NCBI RefSeq assembly: GCF_001942625.1
Contig: NZ_MLCL01000076.1
Coordinates: 1-64,000, forward strand
Direction of reading: 5' to 3'
Length of the DNA stretch: 64,000 nucleotides
From: Mycobacterium syngnathidarum
GTDB taxonomy: Bacteria; Actinomycetota; Actinomycetes; Mycobacteriales; Mycobacteriaceae
The translations under genes were made by a program, and so were the position numbers. Below are positions 43,174-53,306 of this stretch, piece by piece (the first letter of the stretch is position 1; every line of letters starts with the position of its first letter). The notes beneath the pieces were generated by a model. It was given only the letters and a program-made list of their open reading frames with translations, searched no databases and was not told where the DNA came from.

Positions 43174-44238
43174 GTGCTGGCTCTAGGTGTGCTCCTCGGT
43201 GACGGCATCGGTCCCGAGATCGTGGATGCGTCGACCCGCGTCGCTGAAAAAGCCCTGGCCGGGGTGGCGGTCGAGGTGCGCTGGCGTGAGCTGCCCTTCG
43301 GCCTCGAGGCGATCGGCGACTTCGGATCCCCGCTGCCAGAACCGACGCTGTCCGAACTCGACGAGCTGCCCGGATGGATCCTGGGACCGCACGACAACGC
43401 CGGGTACCCCGAGCAGTTCCGCGGCACGCTGTCACCCGGTGGTGCAATCCGCAAGCGCTACAACTTGTTCGCCAACATCCGGCCCGCACGGACCTTGAGC
43501 GCATCGGTCCGGGCGCTGTGCCCGGACCTGGACGTGGTCATCGTCAGGGAGAACACCGAGGGGTTCTACGCTGACCGGAATATGTACGACGGCGCAGGCG
43601 AATTCATGCCCACGCCCGACATCGCGCTGGCCGTCGCGGTATTCACCCGCACGGCCAGCGAGCGGATCGCCCACCAGGCATTCCAGCTGGCGGCCGCGCG
43701 GCGCAAGTCCGTCACCATCGCACACAAGACGAATGTCCTGACCAAGACCACCGGCCTGTTCCTGGACGTATGTCTGACGGTCTCCGAGAGCTACCCCGAT
43801 GTCGAAGTCCGTGGTGAGCACATCGACGCACTGGCGGCGCGGTTGGTGAGCCACCCGCGAGACTTCGATGTGATCGTGGCCGAGAACATGTTCGGCGACA
43901 TCCTGTCCGATCTCGCCGGCCAGTTGAGCGGATCCCTCGGGATGGCACCGTCGATCAATGCCTCCCATACCCACGCCATGGCGCAGGCAGCCCACGGCTC
44001 CGCACCCGACATCGCCGGACGCGACATCGCCAACCCCGTCGCGATGATCCTGTCGGCCGCGATGCTGCTGCGCTGGCTCGCGGGTCAAGAGGACGGCACA
44101 CCGGCGCTCGGCGTCGCCGCGGACAACATCGAGGACGCTGTCCGGCGGGTCCTCGACGCCGGCGTTGGCACGGCCGACATCGGTGGTAGCGCGTCGACGT
44201 CAGCTTTCACCGAGCACGTGCTGGCGGCGCTGGACTGA
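43174..44238 (+). CDS. Isocitrate/isopropylmalate dehydrogenase family protein
   Basis: 354 residues from GTG 43174, with GGAGG eight bases upstream. Family landmarks are LLGDGIGPEIVDAS, the substrate-binding VIVRENTEGFYADRN, HKTNVLTKT (catalytic Lys), VIVAENMFGDILSDLAGQL (metal-binding Asps) and AAHGSAPDIAG. These oxidatively decarboxylate beta-hydroxy acids with NAD(P). Context (hydrolase upstream, MFS exporter downstream) does not suggest leucine biosynthesis; a tartrate-dehydrogenase-like role is possible. The active-site residues look intact. Confidence 0.85.
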   Translation: MLALGVLLGDGIGPEIVDASTRVAEKALAGVAVEVRWRELPFGLEAIGDFGSPLPEPTLSELDELPGWILGPHDNAGYPEQFRGTLSPGGAIRKRYNLFANIRPARTLSASVRALCPDLDVVIVRENTEGFYADRNMYDGAGEFMPTPDIALAVAVFTRTASERIAHQAFQLAAARRKSVTIAHKTNVLTKTTGLFLDVCLTVSESYPDVEVRGEHIDALAARLVSHPRDFDVIVAENMFGDILSDLAGQLSGSLGMAPSINASHTHAMAQAAHGSAPDIAGRDIANPVAMILSAAMLLRWLAGQEDGTPALGVAADNIEDAVRRVLDAGVGTADIGGSASTSAFTEHVLAALD

Positions 44239-44342
44239 CCCGACGAGCGCGGCTGTTCGACCGCGCACCCGGTGTGGGGGCGCATCCCGCAACAAGGCCA
44301 TAATCGAGAAACACAAAGATTGGCTATGGATCGGAGCGGGTA

Positions 44343-45812
44343 GTGACCAGGACCGATTCTGAGCGGTCCGCCTCCCCTGCGGCTCCCGGAATGCCACGTC
44401 GCCCTGGCGTCTTGATCGCCGGGCTGAGCCTGGTGGCCCTGACCGTCGCCATCCTGCAGACCGCGGTGGTGCCGATCCTGGGCATCATCGCCCACCAGCT
44501 GAACACCTCGTCGGTGGCCGTCAGTTGGGCCGTCACCGCCAACCTGCTTGCCGCAGCCGCGTCAACGCCACTGATCGGCCGGCTGGCCGATCTCCATAGC
44601 AAAAAGCGTGTCCTGCTGGGGGTACTGCTGGTCGTGCTGGCCGGCTCGGTGCTGGCCGCGGTCACCGCGTCGGTACCGCTGTTGGTGGCAGCCCGCGTCC
44701 TGCAGGGCGCCTCTTACGCGCTCTATCCGATCAGCATCGCGATCCTGCGCGAGGAGCTCGCCGAAGAGCGCCTGGTGCGAGCGATGTCGGTGTTGTCCGG
44801 AACGCTGGGTTTCGGCGGTGGTGTCGGTCTCGTGGTCACCGGCCTGCTGATGTCCCGCGATGCGGGCTATCACCGCGTGTTCTGGCTGACCACCGCTTTC
44901 ACCGCCGTCGTCATCGTGGTGGCGTTGGTCGTCGTACCCAACCGCCGGCCGGACGCCGGCGGCCCGATTGACTGGCTGGGCGCAGCCGGTCTGGCGGTCG
45001 GTCTGTCGTCGGTCCTGCTGGCGATCACCCAAGGCAACGCCTGGGGCTGGCGCCATCCGGGCACGATCGGCTTTCTGGTGAGTGGTGTCGCGGCGCTGAT
45101 CGGCTGGTGGTGGTGGGAGCGACGTGCCGCCGATCCCCTGGTCTCGACCGCGATGCTGGCCAGGCGGCCCATCCTGCTGACCAATCTGGCCACGATCCTC
45201 GTCGGGATGGGCCTGTACTTCGCCTTTCTCGGCCTCACTCAGTTCGTTCAGATGTCCCGTCAGGCCGCCGGCTATGGATTCGGCGCGAGCGTCTTGCAGG
45301 CCAGTGTCTACTTCCTGCTCCCCGGTGCGATCACCGGTTTTCTGGTGGCGCTCGTCAGTGGCCGCTACATCGACCGGTACGGCGCCCGCAGGGTGCTGGT
45401 CGTAGCCGCCGTCGCCGGAATCGCCGGATTCGTCATGCTTGCCGTCGCGCACGACCGTCCCTGGCAGGTGGTCCTGGCCGGTGTCCTGGCCAACGCCTAT
45501 ATCAGCCTGGGCTACGGCGCCTTGCCCGCGCTGGTCGTCAGTGAGGTGGGCACCAACGAGACGGGCATCGCCACGAGCATGAACGCGATCGCGCGAACGA
45601 TCGGCAGCTCGCTGGCCGCGGCCGTCGTCGCCGTGCTGCTCGGCCATCAAGTGGTGCCGTCGGAAGGCAGCTTCGTGACGATCTTCGTCGCCGGCGCGGT
45701 AACCGCCGGCTTGGCGATGGCCCTCATCGCGGTCTCGCGCGCACCCGACCGCCACGGCGAGTCCGTGCACACCATGTCGGAGTCGCGCGCGATGAACCAC
45801 GAGTGGGGCTGA
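44343..45812 (+). CDS. MFS transporter, DHA2-like drug exporter
   Basis: 489 residues from GTG 44343. About 14 hydrophobic segments fit the DHA2 (14-helix) drug:proton antiporter class. The loop between helices 2 and 3 is IGRLADLHSKKRVLLG (the GxLaDrxGrkxxl motif) and RVLQGASYALYPI carries the RVxQGxg motif of the following helix. The C-terminus is hydrophilic and short. It probably exports a small organic molecule. It is monocistronic, with a 104-base gap upstream. Confidence 0.87.
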   Translation: MTRTDSERSASPAAPGMPRRPGVLIAGLSLVALTVAILQTAVVPILGIIAHQLNTSSVAVSWAVTANLLAAAASTPLIGRLADLHSKKRVLLGVLLVVLAGSVLAAVTASVPLLVAARVLQGASYALYPISIAILREELAEERLVRAMSVLSGTLGFGGGVGLVVTGLLMSRDAGYHRVFWLTTAFTAVVIVVALVVVPNRRPDAGGPIDWLGAAGLAVGLSSVLLAITQGNAWGWRHPGTIGFLVSGVAALIGWWWWERRAADPLVSTAMLARRPILLTNLATILVGMGLYFAFLGLTQFVQMSRQAAGYGFGASVLQASVYFLLPGAITGFLVALVSGRYIDRYGARRVLVVAAVAGIAGFVMLAVAHDRPWQVVLAGVLANAYISLGYGALPALVVSEVGTNETGIATSMNAIARTIGSSLAAAVVAVLLGHQVVPSEGSFVTIFVAGAVTAGLAMALIAVSRAPDRHGESVHTMSESRAMNHEWG

Positions 45813-46089
45813 ACCCCAGATTCGCCTTCCTGCCGTCGTCGGTTTCCCGCCGAGACAGCGCGCTGAACTGCGAAACTTGAGCCGAGCCACTGACGCCCCG
45901 CAGGACGTCGGCCTGCCCACGCGCGGCGTGGCCGAATGCCCGCCATGCTATGGAATCGCGCTACCAAGCCACTTCAAACGAAGGATTCCATTGAAAAATT
46001 GTTAATTCATTGCGGAAACGGTTGCGAAGGTCGGCACAATCCGCGATGGTTTACCGACAGCTTCCAGGCTGCACCGGAGGAGGAGACCG

Positions 46090-47280
46090 CTGACCGGCCC
46101 AGATATCACCGCCGTCGACAAATCGACGGGACAGGACACACCCCGTAGCGGCTCGCCCGTCATCGAGATCGACCACGTCACCAAACGGTTCGGCGATTAT
46201 CTCGCCGTGGCCGATGCGGACTTCTCGATCGCGCCGGGCGAGTTCTTTTCGATGCTCGGCCCCTCGGGATGCGGGAAAACCACCACGCTGCGCATGATCG
46301 CCGGGTTCGAAAATCCCACCGAAGGCGCCATCCGCCTCGAGGGGGTCGACGTCTCACGGGTGCCACCGCACAAGCGCAACGTCAACACCGTCTTCCAGCA
46401 CTATGCGCTGTTTCCGCACATGACGGTGTGGGACAACGTCGCCTACGGACCGCGCAGTCAGAAGAAGGAGAAAGCCGAGATCAAACGCAGCGTCGACGAG
46501 CTGCTGGAAATCGTGCGGCTGACCGACTTCGCCAAGCGCAAACCCGGCCAGCTCTCCGGTGGGCAGCAACAGCGGGTGGCGCTGGCCCGGGCATTGGTCA
46601 ACTACCCCAGCGCGCTCCTGCTCGATGAGCCGCTCGGCGCCCTCGACCTCAAACTGCGCCACGCGATGCAGTTCGAACTCAAACGCATCCAGCGCGAGGT
46701 CGGCATCACCTTCATCTACGTCACCCACGATCAGGAAGAGGCGCTCACCATGAGCGACCGGATCGCAGTGATGAACAACGGCAACGTCGAACAGATCGGC
46801 AGCCCCACCGAGATCTACGATCGCCCGGCAACGGTGTTCGTCGCGAGCTTCATCGGTCAGGCCAACCTGTGGCCAGGCCGGCAGACCGGCCGGACCAACC
46901 GCGACTTCGTCGAGGTCGAGGTGCTCGGTACCACGCTCAAGGCCAAGCCCGGCGATACCACGATCGAACCCGGCGGGCAGGCCACCCTGATGGTCCGGCC
47001 CGAGCGGGTCCGCGTCACGATCGACCCGCCAGAAGGCGACGTCGCAACCGTGTCCGCCACGGTCAAAGATCTCACCTTCCAGGGTCCGGTGCTACGGCTT
47101 TCCGTTGCCGCACCGGATGATTCGACGATCATCGCCCACGTCGGGCCCGAGCAGGACCTGCCGCTGCTGCGTCCCGGTGACGCGGTGCACGTCAGTTGGT
47201 CACCAGAAGCGTCGCGGGTACTGCCCGCCGCCGACATACCCACCGCCGAAGACCTCGAAGAGATGCTCGACGACACCTAG
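46090..47280 (+). CDS. potA: Polyamine-type ABC transporter ATP-binding protein PotA
   Basis: 396 residues if translation starts at CTG 46090. Essential N-terminal sequence ([18 protein letters not shown]) lies upstream of the first ATG/GTG/TTG in frame (GTG 46207), and GGAGGAGGAG precedes the CTG by seven bases. Walker A is GPSGCGKTT, signature [15 protein letters not shown], Walker [15 protein letters not shown], switch His in VTHDQEEAL. The C-terminal 120 residues are a TOBE domain ([15 protein letters not shown]). It energises uptake of spermidine/putrescine or a related cation in the inner membrane with PotB, PotC and PotD encoded downstream. Confidence 0.87.
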   Translation: MTGPDITAVDKSTGQDTPRSGSPVIEIDHVTKRFGDYLAVADADFSIAPGEFFSMLGPSGCGKTTTLRMIAGFENPTEGAIRLEGVDVSRVPPHKRNVNTVFQHYALFPHMTVWDNVAYGPRSQKKEKAEIKRSVDELLEIVRLTDFAKRKPGQLSGGQQQRVALARALVNYPSALLLDEPLGALDLKLRHAMQFELKRIQREVGITFIYVTHDQEEALTMSDRIAVMNNGNVEQIGSPTEIYDRPATVFVASFIGQANLWPGRQTGRTNRDFVEVEVLGTTLKAKPGDTTIEPGGQATLMVRPERVRVTIDPPEGDVATVSATVKDLTFQGPVLRLSVAAPDDSTIIAHVGPEQDLPLLRPGDAVHVSWSPEASRVLPAADIPTAEDLEEMLDDT

Positions 47281-47340
47281 ATGTCTGCGCCCCGCCACCC
47301 TCATTTGCGTCAAGCGCCCGAATACCCCGAAAGGCCGCCC

Positions 47341-48534
47341 ATGCCCGACAATCTCGATCCCCGACTGCTCGCCCGGCTCACCGCGAACCGGACCTCACGC
47401 CGCCGATTCCTCGGTGGCGGCGCCGCTGCGGCCGCCGCACTGGCGTTGGGGCCATCGGTCCTGGCCGCGTGCAGTTCAGGTGAGGAGTCCGGTGCGCCGA
47501 GCACCTCGGCTGCACCCGACGACGGGTCCCCGGCCACCGGCACCGTCCGCATATCGAACTGGCCGCTTTACATGGCTGACGGATTCGTCGCAGGATTCCA
47601 GACTGCCACCGGCCTGACGGTGGATTACAAGGAAGACTTCAACGACAACGAACAGTGGTTCGCCAAGGCGAAAGAACCGCTGTCGCGCATGCAGGACATC
47701 GGCGCCGACCTCGTCGTGCCCACCGAGTTCATGGCAGTGCGGCTTGCCGGACTCAAGTGGCTCAACGAAATCCGCGATTCGCGCGTGCCCAACATGAAGA
47801 ACCTGCGCCAGGACCTGCTCAACTCCAAGGCCGATCCCGGACGCAAGTACACGGCTCCGTACATGACCGGCATGGTCGGTCTGGCATACAACAGCGCCGC
47901 CACCGGACGTGACATCACCAAGATCGACGATCTGTGGGATCCTGCGTTCAAGGGCCGGGTCAGCCTGTTGTCCGACGTCCAGGACGGGCTCGGGATGATC
48001 ATGCAGTGGCAGGGTAATTCCGTGGAGGACCCGACCACCGAATCCATCACCAAGGCCGTCGATTTCATCCGCGACCAAAAGGACAAGGGCCAGATCCGCC
48101 GGTTCACGGGCAACGACTATGCTGACGACCTCGCAGCCGGCAATATCGCGGTGGCCCAGGCATATTCGGGTGACGTGGTACAACTGCAGGCCGACAATCC
48201 GGATCTGAAGTTCATCGTTCCCGAGTCCGGTGGCGATTGGTTCATCGACACCATGGTGATCCCCTACACCACACAGAACCAGAAGGCCGCCGAGGACTGG
48301 ATCGACTACGTCTACGACCGGGCCAACTACGCCAAACTCATCGCGTTTACCCAGTTCGTGCCCGTGTTGTCCGACATGACCGACGAACTCGCCAAGATCG
48401 ATCCCAAGATCGCGAGCAACCCCTTGATCAACCCGCCCGCCGACATGCAGGCGAAGCTGAAGTCGTGGCCGGCGCTGTCGGATGAGAAGACCCAGGAGTT
48501 CAACACTCTCTACGCCGCAGTGACCGGAGGCTGA
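47341..48534 (+). CDS. potD: Polyamine-type ABC transporter substrate-binding lipoprotein PotD
   Basis: 397 residues from ATG 47341, with GAAAGG eight bases upstream; ATG 47281, directly after the potA stop, would add 20 residues. The signal has SRRRFLGGG (Tat) and the lipobox LAAC, so it is an anchored lipoprotein on the outer face of the membrane. The PotD/PotF fold shows in VRISNWPLYMADGFVAGFQT, GADLVVPTEFMAVRLA, YMTGMVGLAYNSAATG and FIVPESGGDWFIDTMVIP. The actual ligand in mycobacteria is not certain. Confidence 0.87.
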   Translation: MPDNLDPRLLARLTANRTSRRRFLGGGAAAAAALALGPSVLAACSSGEESGAPSTSAAPDDGSPATGTVRISNWPLYMADGFVAGFQTATGLTVDYKEDFNDNEQWFAKAKEPLSRMQDIGADLVVPTEFMAVRLAGLKWLNEIRDSRVPNMKNLRQDLLNSKADPGRKYTAPYMTGMVGLAYNSAATGRDITKIDDLWDPAFKGRVSLLSDVQDGLGMIMQWQGNSVEDPTTESITKAVDFIRDQKDKGQIRRFTGNDYADDLAAGNIAVAQAYSGDVVQLQADNPDLKFIVPESGGDWFIDTMVIPYTTQNQKAAEDWIDYVYDRANYAKLIAFTQFVPVLSDMTDELAKIDPKIASNPLINPPADMQAKLKSWPALSDEKTQEFNTLYAAVTGG

Positions 48535-48539
48535 GGCCG

Positions 48540-49415
48540 ATGGCGGGTGTGGCCACCAGCAGCCGGCAGCGGAGCAGGATCGCGCCGTACCTGATGATCC
48601 TGCCGGCGCTGGTGTACCTCGGAATCTTCTTCGTGGTGCCGTTCTTCTCGCTGGCACGCACGTCGTTGTCCACATCAGGTGGCTCGGTGTATCTGCCCAC
48701 GCTGCAGTTCGATTGGAACTTCGGCAATTACGCCCACGCCTTCACCGTGTACCAGGACCAGATCCTTCGGTCTTTCGGCTACGCACTGGTGGCCACCGTG
48801 GTGTGTGCGATGCTGGCATTTCCGTTGGCCTACGTCATCGCGTTCAAAGCGGGCCGGTACAAGAACCTCATCCTCGGACTGGTCATCCTGCCGTTCTTCG
48901 TGACCTTCCTGATCCGCACCATCGCCTGGAAGACGATCCTGGCCGATGACGGCTTGGTGGTCAGCGCACTCGGCTCGATCGGCCTGCTGCCCAGCGAGGG
49001 ACGGCTGCTGTCGACGAGTTGGGCGGTGATCGGTGGCCTGGTCTACAACTGGATCATCTTCATGATCCTGCCGCTCTATGTGAGCCTGGAGAAGATCGAT
49101 CCGCGCCTGATCGAGGCCTCCAAGGACCTGTACTCGTCCAACCGGCGTAGTTTCACCAAAGTGATTCTGCCGCTGTCGATGCCGGGGGTGCTCGCCGGCA
49201 GCATGCTGGTGTTCATCCCGGCGGTCGGCGACTTCATCAACGCCGACTACCTCGGCAGCACCCAGACCAGCATGATCGGCAATGTGATCCAGAAACAGTT
49301 CCTGGTGGTCAAAGACTATCCGGCCGCCGCCGCGCTGAGCATGGTGCTGATGGCCATCATCCTGGCCGGCGTGCTGCTCTATACCCGGGCATTGGGGACG
49401 GAGGATCTGGTGTGA
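48540..49415 (+). CDS. potB: Polyamine-type ABC transporter permease PotB
   Basis: 291 residues, about six membrane helices, starting five bases after the potD stop with GAGG in front of the ATG. The conserved cytoplasmic loop that docks to the ATPase is EASKDLYSSNRRSFTKVILP, followed by LSMPGVLAGSMLVFIPAVGD (the EAA motif region). It forms the channel with PotC. Confidence 0.88.
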   Translation: MAGVATSSRQRSRIAPYLMILPALVYLGIFFVVPFFSLARTSLSTSGGSVYLPTLQFDWNFGNYAHAFTVYQDQILRSFGYALVATVVCAMLAFPLAYVIAFKAGRYKNLILGLVILPFFVTFLIRTIAWKTILADDGLVVSALGSIGLLPSEGRLLSTSWAVIGGLVYNWIIFMILPLYVSLEKIDPRLIEASKDLYSSNRRSFTKVILPLSMPGVLAGSMLVFIPAVGDFINADYLGSTQTSMIGNVIQKQFLVVKDYPAAAALSMVLMAIILAGVLLYTRALGTEDLV

Positions 49416-50257
49416 CCACTCAGGCCATGACCGAGCCGCTCGAGCAGCCCGTATCCAGGACCGTCAAGGGCTCCCGCAGGTGGGGTGACCTGGTGCTGCG
49501 GCTCGTCGCGGGCTTGGTGTTGCTGTACCTGTTTCTGCCGATTTTCGTGATCGTGCTGTTCTCGTTCAACGATCCGGCAGGCAAGTTCAACTACACCTGG
49601 CAGGGATTCACCCTCGACAACTGGGCGCACCCGTTCAAATACCCGGCACTCACCGACGCACTGAAGCTCAGCCTCAACGTCGCCGCGGTATCGACCGCTG
49701 TGGCGCTGGTGCTGGGCACGTTGGTGGCAATCGCACTGGTGCGTCAGCGATTCCGTGGCCAGAAAACGGTCGACACGTTTCTCGTGCTGCCGCTGACCGC
49801 CCCCGAGGTGGTGATGGGTGCCTCGCTCCTGACACTGTTCCTCGACCTGGGCTGGGCCACCGGCTACATGACGATCGTGCTGGCACATATCGCATTCCAG
49901 GTCAGCTTTGTCGCGATGACGGTCCGCGCCCGGGTGCGTGGTTTCGACTGGACGCTCGAGGATGCCTCGATGGATCTGGGCGCCAGCCCTACCCGGACGT
50001 TCTTCAAAGTGACCCTGCCCCTGATCGTCCCTGGAATCGTCGCCGCCGCGATGCTGTCGTTCGCGTTGTCCCTCGACGACTTCATCATCACCTACTTCGT
50101 CAGCGGCTCCACGGTGACCTATCCCCTGTATGTCAACGCTGCTGTCAAAGCCGCTGTGCCACCGCAGATCAACGTGCTCGCCACCGCGATCTTGGTGGTC
50201 AGCCTGTTGTTGCTCGTGGCCGGGACGCTGTACCGGCGCAAGCGGATCGACGTCTGA
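49412..50257 (+). CDS. potC: Polyamine-type ABC transporter permease PotC
   Basis: 281 residues from GTG 49412 (GTGA overlap with potB). Six hydrophobic segments, with the ATPase-docking loop EDASMDLGASPTRTFFKVTL and then PLIVPGIVAAAMLSFALSLDDF. The last of the four pot genes, in the common gene order A-D-B-C. It ends 15 bases from the convergent EamA gene. Confidence 0.88.
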   Translation: MTTQAMTEPLEQPVSRTVKGSRRWGDLVLRLVAGLVLLYLFLPIFVIVLFSFNDPAGKFNYTWQGFTLDNWAHPFKYPALTDALKLSLNVAAVSTAVALVLGTLVAIALVRQRFRGQKTVDTFLVLPLTAPEVVMGASLLTLFLDLGWATGYMTIVLAHIAFQVSFVAMTVRARVRGFDWTLEDASMDLGASPTRTFFKVTLPLIVPGIVAAAMLSFALSLDDFIITYFVSGSTVTYPLYVNAAVKAAVPPQINVLATAILVVSLLLLVAGTLYRRKRIDV

Positions 50258-50272
50258 ACCTGCGGTTCCTCG

Positions 50273-51145
50273 TCAACCGATTTCGGCCGGGACCGGTGTG
50301 GCGCGCGCTCCGGTGCGCGCCGCACCGATCCCCGCTGCCACCACGAGACAGATTCCGATCACCGCGGCCGGGGCCGGGATCTGGTGCAGCAGCACGAACC
50401 CGACCAGCATCGCGAAGGCCGGCTCCAGGGCCATCAGCGTTCCGAACGCCGCCGTGCTCAGATACCGCAACGCAGACATCTCCAGCGCGAACGGCACCAC
50501 CGGTAGCAGGACAGCCAGGCCCACACCGATCAGCAGCAACTGCGGGGTCAATTGGGGAAATATCGACGGCCCGACGACGGCAGTGCTGACCAACCCGGCG
50601 ACCGGCATCGACACCCCGAGTCCTTTGATGCCGGCTACCTCGTCACCGACCCGTTGGGTCAGCAGGATGTAACACGCCCAGCACAGCGCGGCACTCAGCG
50701 CGAAGAGCACACCGACGAGATCGACGTCGCCGGTCCAGGGCTCGGTGAGCAGCACGACACCGGCCGCCGCCAGCCCGGGCCACAGGATGCGATTGCGACC
50801 CTGTCCGTGCGCGACAGCCACTCCCAGCGGGCCGAGAAACTCCAGCGCACTGGCCGTACCGAGCGGGATGCGGGACAGCGCGGCCATGAAGAGCATCGTC
50901 ACCCCGGCAGTGACGACGCCGAGGGCGACGCAGGTCCAGAATGCGGACTTGGTGAAGGCCGAGGGGCGAGGCCGCACGATCACGAGCATGAGGACACCGG
51001 CCCATGCCAGCCGCAGCCACGCGGCACCCTCGGCACCGATCTGGTCGATCAAACCGACAGCCACCGCCAGGCCGATCTGCACGCAGAGCATGGAAGCCAT
51101 CGCCATCAGCGCGCCGGTACGCGCCGGATGGTGGGTCTTGCTCAC
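50273..51145 (-). CDS. EamA/DMT family exporter (RhtA-like)
   Basis: 290 residues with about ten hydrophobic segments and an internal duplication of the EamA domain. The opening [38 protein letters not shown] and [11 protein letters not shown] are typical of RhtA-like threonine/homoserine exporters of the drug/metabolite superfamily. The GTG at 51145 overlaps the TetR stop (GTGA), so it is expressed with the TetR gene. It presumably exports an amino acid-like or other small metabolite. Confidence 0.85.
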   Translation of the reverse strand: MSKTHHPARTGALMAMASMLCVQIGLAVAVGLIDQIGAEGAAWLRLAWAGVLMLVIVRPRPSAFTKSAFWTCVALGVVTAGVTMLFMAALSRIPLGTASALEFLGPLGVAVAHGQGRNRILWPGLAAAGVVLLTEPWTGDVDLVGVLFALSAALCWACYILLTQRVGDEVAGIKGLGVSMPVAGLVSTAVVGPSIFPQLTPQLLLIGVGLAVLLPVVPFALEMSALRYLSTAAFGTLMALEPAFAMLVGFVLLHQIPAPAAVIGICLVVAAGIGAARTGARATPVPAEIG

Positions 51146-51759
51146 GAGTTGTTGCTTTTGGGGACAACGATATTGGCCAGCACCATGCGAAGGAAGGGCC
51201 GATAGACCGCCTGGTCGTCCAACAGGCTGTTGAGGGTGACGCCGTCGTTGGCGGCCAGAATGACACGAGCCAGGTCCAAGGCCGGGATACCCACGTGGCC
51301 TCCCAGTCGGGCAGCGCCTTTGGCGATGTAGTCAGCCAGCGCTCTGACCGTTTCCTCTCGTTGCGCGGCCACCCGCTCCCGCGCCTCGGGGTTACGAAGC
51401 AGGAACAGGGTGTACTCGGATCCGAGGACGGCGCGGTCGGGCCCCTCGACGGCGACCAGATCCCGCCAGCGATCACCGAGTTCGTCGGCGTCGAGATCCT
51501 CGAGTCGGTGAAACGTGGCGATCACGTCGGCGAAGCCGTCGAAGAATTGTTGACGCTGTCGTTCGATGACCGCCAGGAACAACTCGGCCTTGCTGCCGAA
51601 GTGCGAGTAGATGGCGCCGCGGGTGTATCCCCCGACCTCGGCGATGTCTTCGAGCGCGGCCCCGTCAAACCCCTTGCGTGCGAACACCTCCTCGGCGGCA
51701 TCCAGCAAGACATTGCGGGTGTGCTCCAAGCGGCGTTGCTTGGTCCAGCGTTCGGCCAT
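51142..51759 (-). CDS. TetR family transcriptional regulator
   Basis: 205 residues. The helix-turn-helix reads [20 protein letters not shown] followed by [17 protein letters not shown]. The ligand domain includes [20 protein letters not shown]. It is divergent from the Rieske oxygenase gene and co-transcribed with the EamA exporter. Two palindromes lie between it and the oxygenase (51835-51848 and 51853-51866). The first has the same ATAC-N6-GTAT form as a site at 40882, so it may control the NTF2-like gene there too. Confidence 0.87.
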   Translation of the reverse strand: MAERWTKQRRLEHTRNVLLDAAEEVFARKGFDGAALEDIAEVGGYTRGAIYSHFGSKAELFLAVIERQRQQFFDGFADVIATFHRLEDLDADELGDRWRDLVAVEGPDRAVLGSEYTLFLLRNPEARERVAAQREETVRALADYIAKGAARLGGHVGIPALDLARVILAANDGVTLNSLLDDQAVYRPFLRMVLANIVVPKSNNS

Positions 51760-51834
51760 GGGCCCATCCTGTCAAAGGTCGGCGCAGTTGTGTTCACACG
51801 CTTCACAGCCCAGATATTCATCCTTGTATTGCAT

Positions 51835-51866
51835 ATACGTCTATGTATAGTAGTGACTGCAGTCAC
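51835..51866. promoter_or_regulatory. Two palindromes between TetR and Rieske oxygenase genes
   Basis: ATAC-GTCTAT-GTAT at 51835-51848 (TATAC/GTATA arms one base further out) and the perfect 14-base palindrome GTGACTGCAGTCAC at 51853-51866. They lie 44-75 bases before the oxygenase GTG and upstream of the TetR gene. Either could be the TetR operator; the first recurs at 40882-40895. Confidence 0.6.
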
Positions 51867-51910
51867 AAATGACACCTCACCGCCCACATATCGATCGAGG
51901 AGGTCCGTCC

Positions 51911-53266
51911 GTGCAGACAGCACGTCCCGGAGATTGGGTCGAGAACGCCACCGGCCTCGGCGACATCGCCCCCGATGCGTATCGGATGGAAATTCCGACC
52001 AGTCGCTACATTGCTCCGGAATTCGTCGCCCAGGAGCGTGATTCGATATGGAACAAAGTCTGGCAGGTAGTCGGCCGGGTCGACGAGTTGACCAAGGCGG
52101 GCGACTGGAAGCAGTACCAGATCTTCGACCAGTCCTACCTCATCGTGCGCGGCAAGGACACGCGGCTTCGCGGGTTCGTCAATGCGTGCCGGCATCGAGG
52201 CAACGTGCTGTGCCGAGAATCGCGCGGAAATGCCAAGCGCGGCTTCCTGTGTCAGTACCACTTATGGTCTTATGACCTCGACGGGCGGCTCAAAGGCATG
52301 CTGCGCGAAGCGTTGGCCGGGCCGATCGACAAGGACACGCACGGGCTGATCGAGGTCGCGGTGGACACCTTCGCCGGTTTCATCTTCCTGAATCCGGATC
52401 CGGACGCGGCGCCACTGGCGGATTTCATCGGCGAAGAGGTCGCGACGATGCTCGCGCCCTACCACCTCGACCAGATGGTCACCGTGATGGACGTGACCGA
52501 AGCCATCGACTGCAACTGGAAGGTCGTGCTCGACGCCTTCCAGGAGGGCTACCACATCGACGGCATCCATCCCCAGTTGCTGCGGGTGATCAACATCGAC
52601 CCCGCCACCAGCCGGTACCGGTTCTTCGAGCAGCACAGCGTGTCGATGGCACCGTTCGACGTCGTCGGCGCCACCCCTGAACAGCAGGTCGACGGAATCA
52701 TGGACCTACCCGAGACATTTCCGTCCACCGTCGCGGTCATCCCCCGATTCCAGGAGCTCGTCGCCGAGTACCGGGGCGCGGACGGAACACTCAACTTTCC
52801 CGACGGCATCACCGCGCGCACACTCATGCAGAGGGCGACGCGAGACACCTTGACCAACATGGGACTTGACGTCAGCGGGCTGACCGACGCCCAGATGAGC
52901 GACAACCACGGTTGGGTCTGGTTCCCGAACTTCTTCATGACGATCCGCGCCGGAGAAGCGCACATCATCATGTCACTGCCGCACCCCGACGGAAACCCCA
53001 ACCGCTGCATCTGGCACGTCGCCAGCTACATGTGGCTGCCCGACGAGGCCAAGGCCGCGTTCACCGCTGAACCGATCGTTGTCGATGAACCAGGCAGCTT
53101 CAAGTATTTCGAGGCGCTGCAACAGGATTACGAGCAGATGCCGCGCCAGCAGATCGGGTTGCGCAACACCGCACTGAAACACATGGCGTTGGTCAAAGAA
53201 GAAGTCGTCATCGCCCACTTCCATTCGGTCGTCGACAAGTACCTGGCGGCCGCCGCCGACTCCTGA
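51911..53266 (+). CDS. Rieske [2Fe-2S] aromatic ring-hydroxylating oxygenase, large subunit
   Basis: 451 residues from GTG 51911, with GAGGAGG eight bases upstream; ATG 51869 lies beside the palindrome and lacks a ribosome site. Rieske ligands are Cys93 and His95 in NACRHRGN and Cys114 and His117 in CQYHLW. The mononuclear iron ligands are in NWKVVLDAFQEGYHIDGIH (His215 and His220). It should hydroxylate or demethylate an aromatic or steroid-like substrate with electrons from a ferredoxin/reductase, which is not encoded nearby. The following NTF2-like gene may supply a beta-subunit-like partner. Confidence 0.88.
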   Translation: MQTARPGDWVENATGLGDIAPDAYRMEIPTSRYIAPEFVAQERDSIWNKVWQVVGRVDELTKAGDWKQYQIFDQSYLIVRGKDTRLRGFVNACRHRGNVLCRESRGNAKRGFLCQYHLWSYDLDGRLKGMLREALAGPIDKDTHGLIEVAVDTFAGFIFLNPDPDAAPLADFIGEEVATMLAPYHLDQMVTVMDVTEAIDCNWKVVLDAFQEGYHIDGIHPQLLRVINIDPATSRYRFFEQHSVSMAPFDVVGATPEQQVDGIMDLPETFPSTVAVIPRFQELVAEYRGADGTLNFPDGITARTLMQRATRDTLTNMGLDVSGLTDAQMSDNHGWVWFPNFFMTIRAGEAHIIMSLPHPDGNPNRCIWHVASYMWLPDEAKAAFTAEPIVVDEPGSFKYFEALQQDYEQMPRQQIGLRNTALKHMALVKEEVVIAHFHSVVDKYLAAAADS

Positions 53267-53306
53267 TCGAGCCCGCCTCGAAATCCACTACCGATAGGAC
53301 TTTTCG

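Noticed and set aside
44562..45920. 452-codon open frame antisense to the MFS transporter
   Set aside because: Low-complexity Arg/Gln/Asp-rich translation with no domain; the plus frame has 14 membrane helices and MFS motifs.
47476..48675. 399-codon open frame antisense to potD
   Set aside because: Shadow frame; the plus strand encodes a complete Tat lipoprotein of the PotD family.
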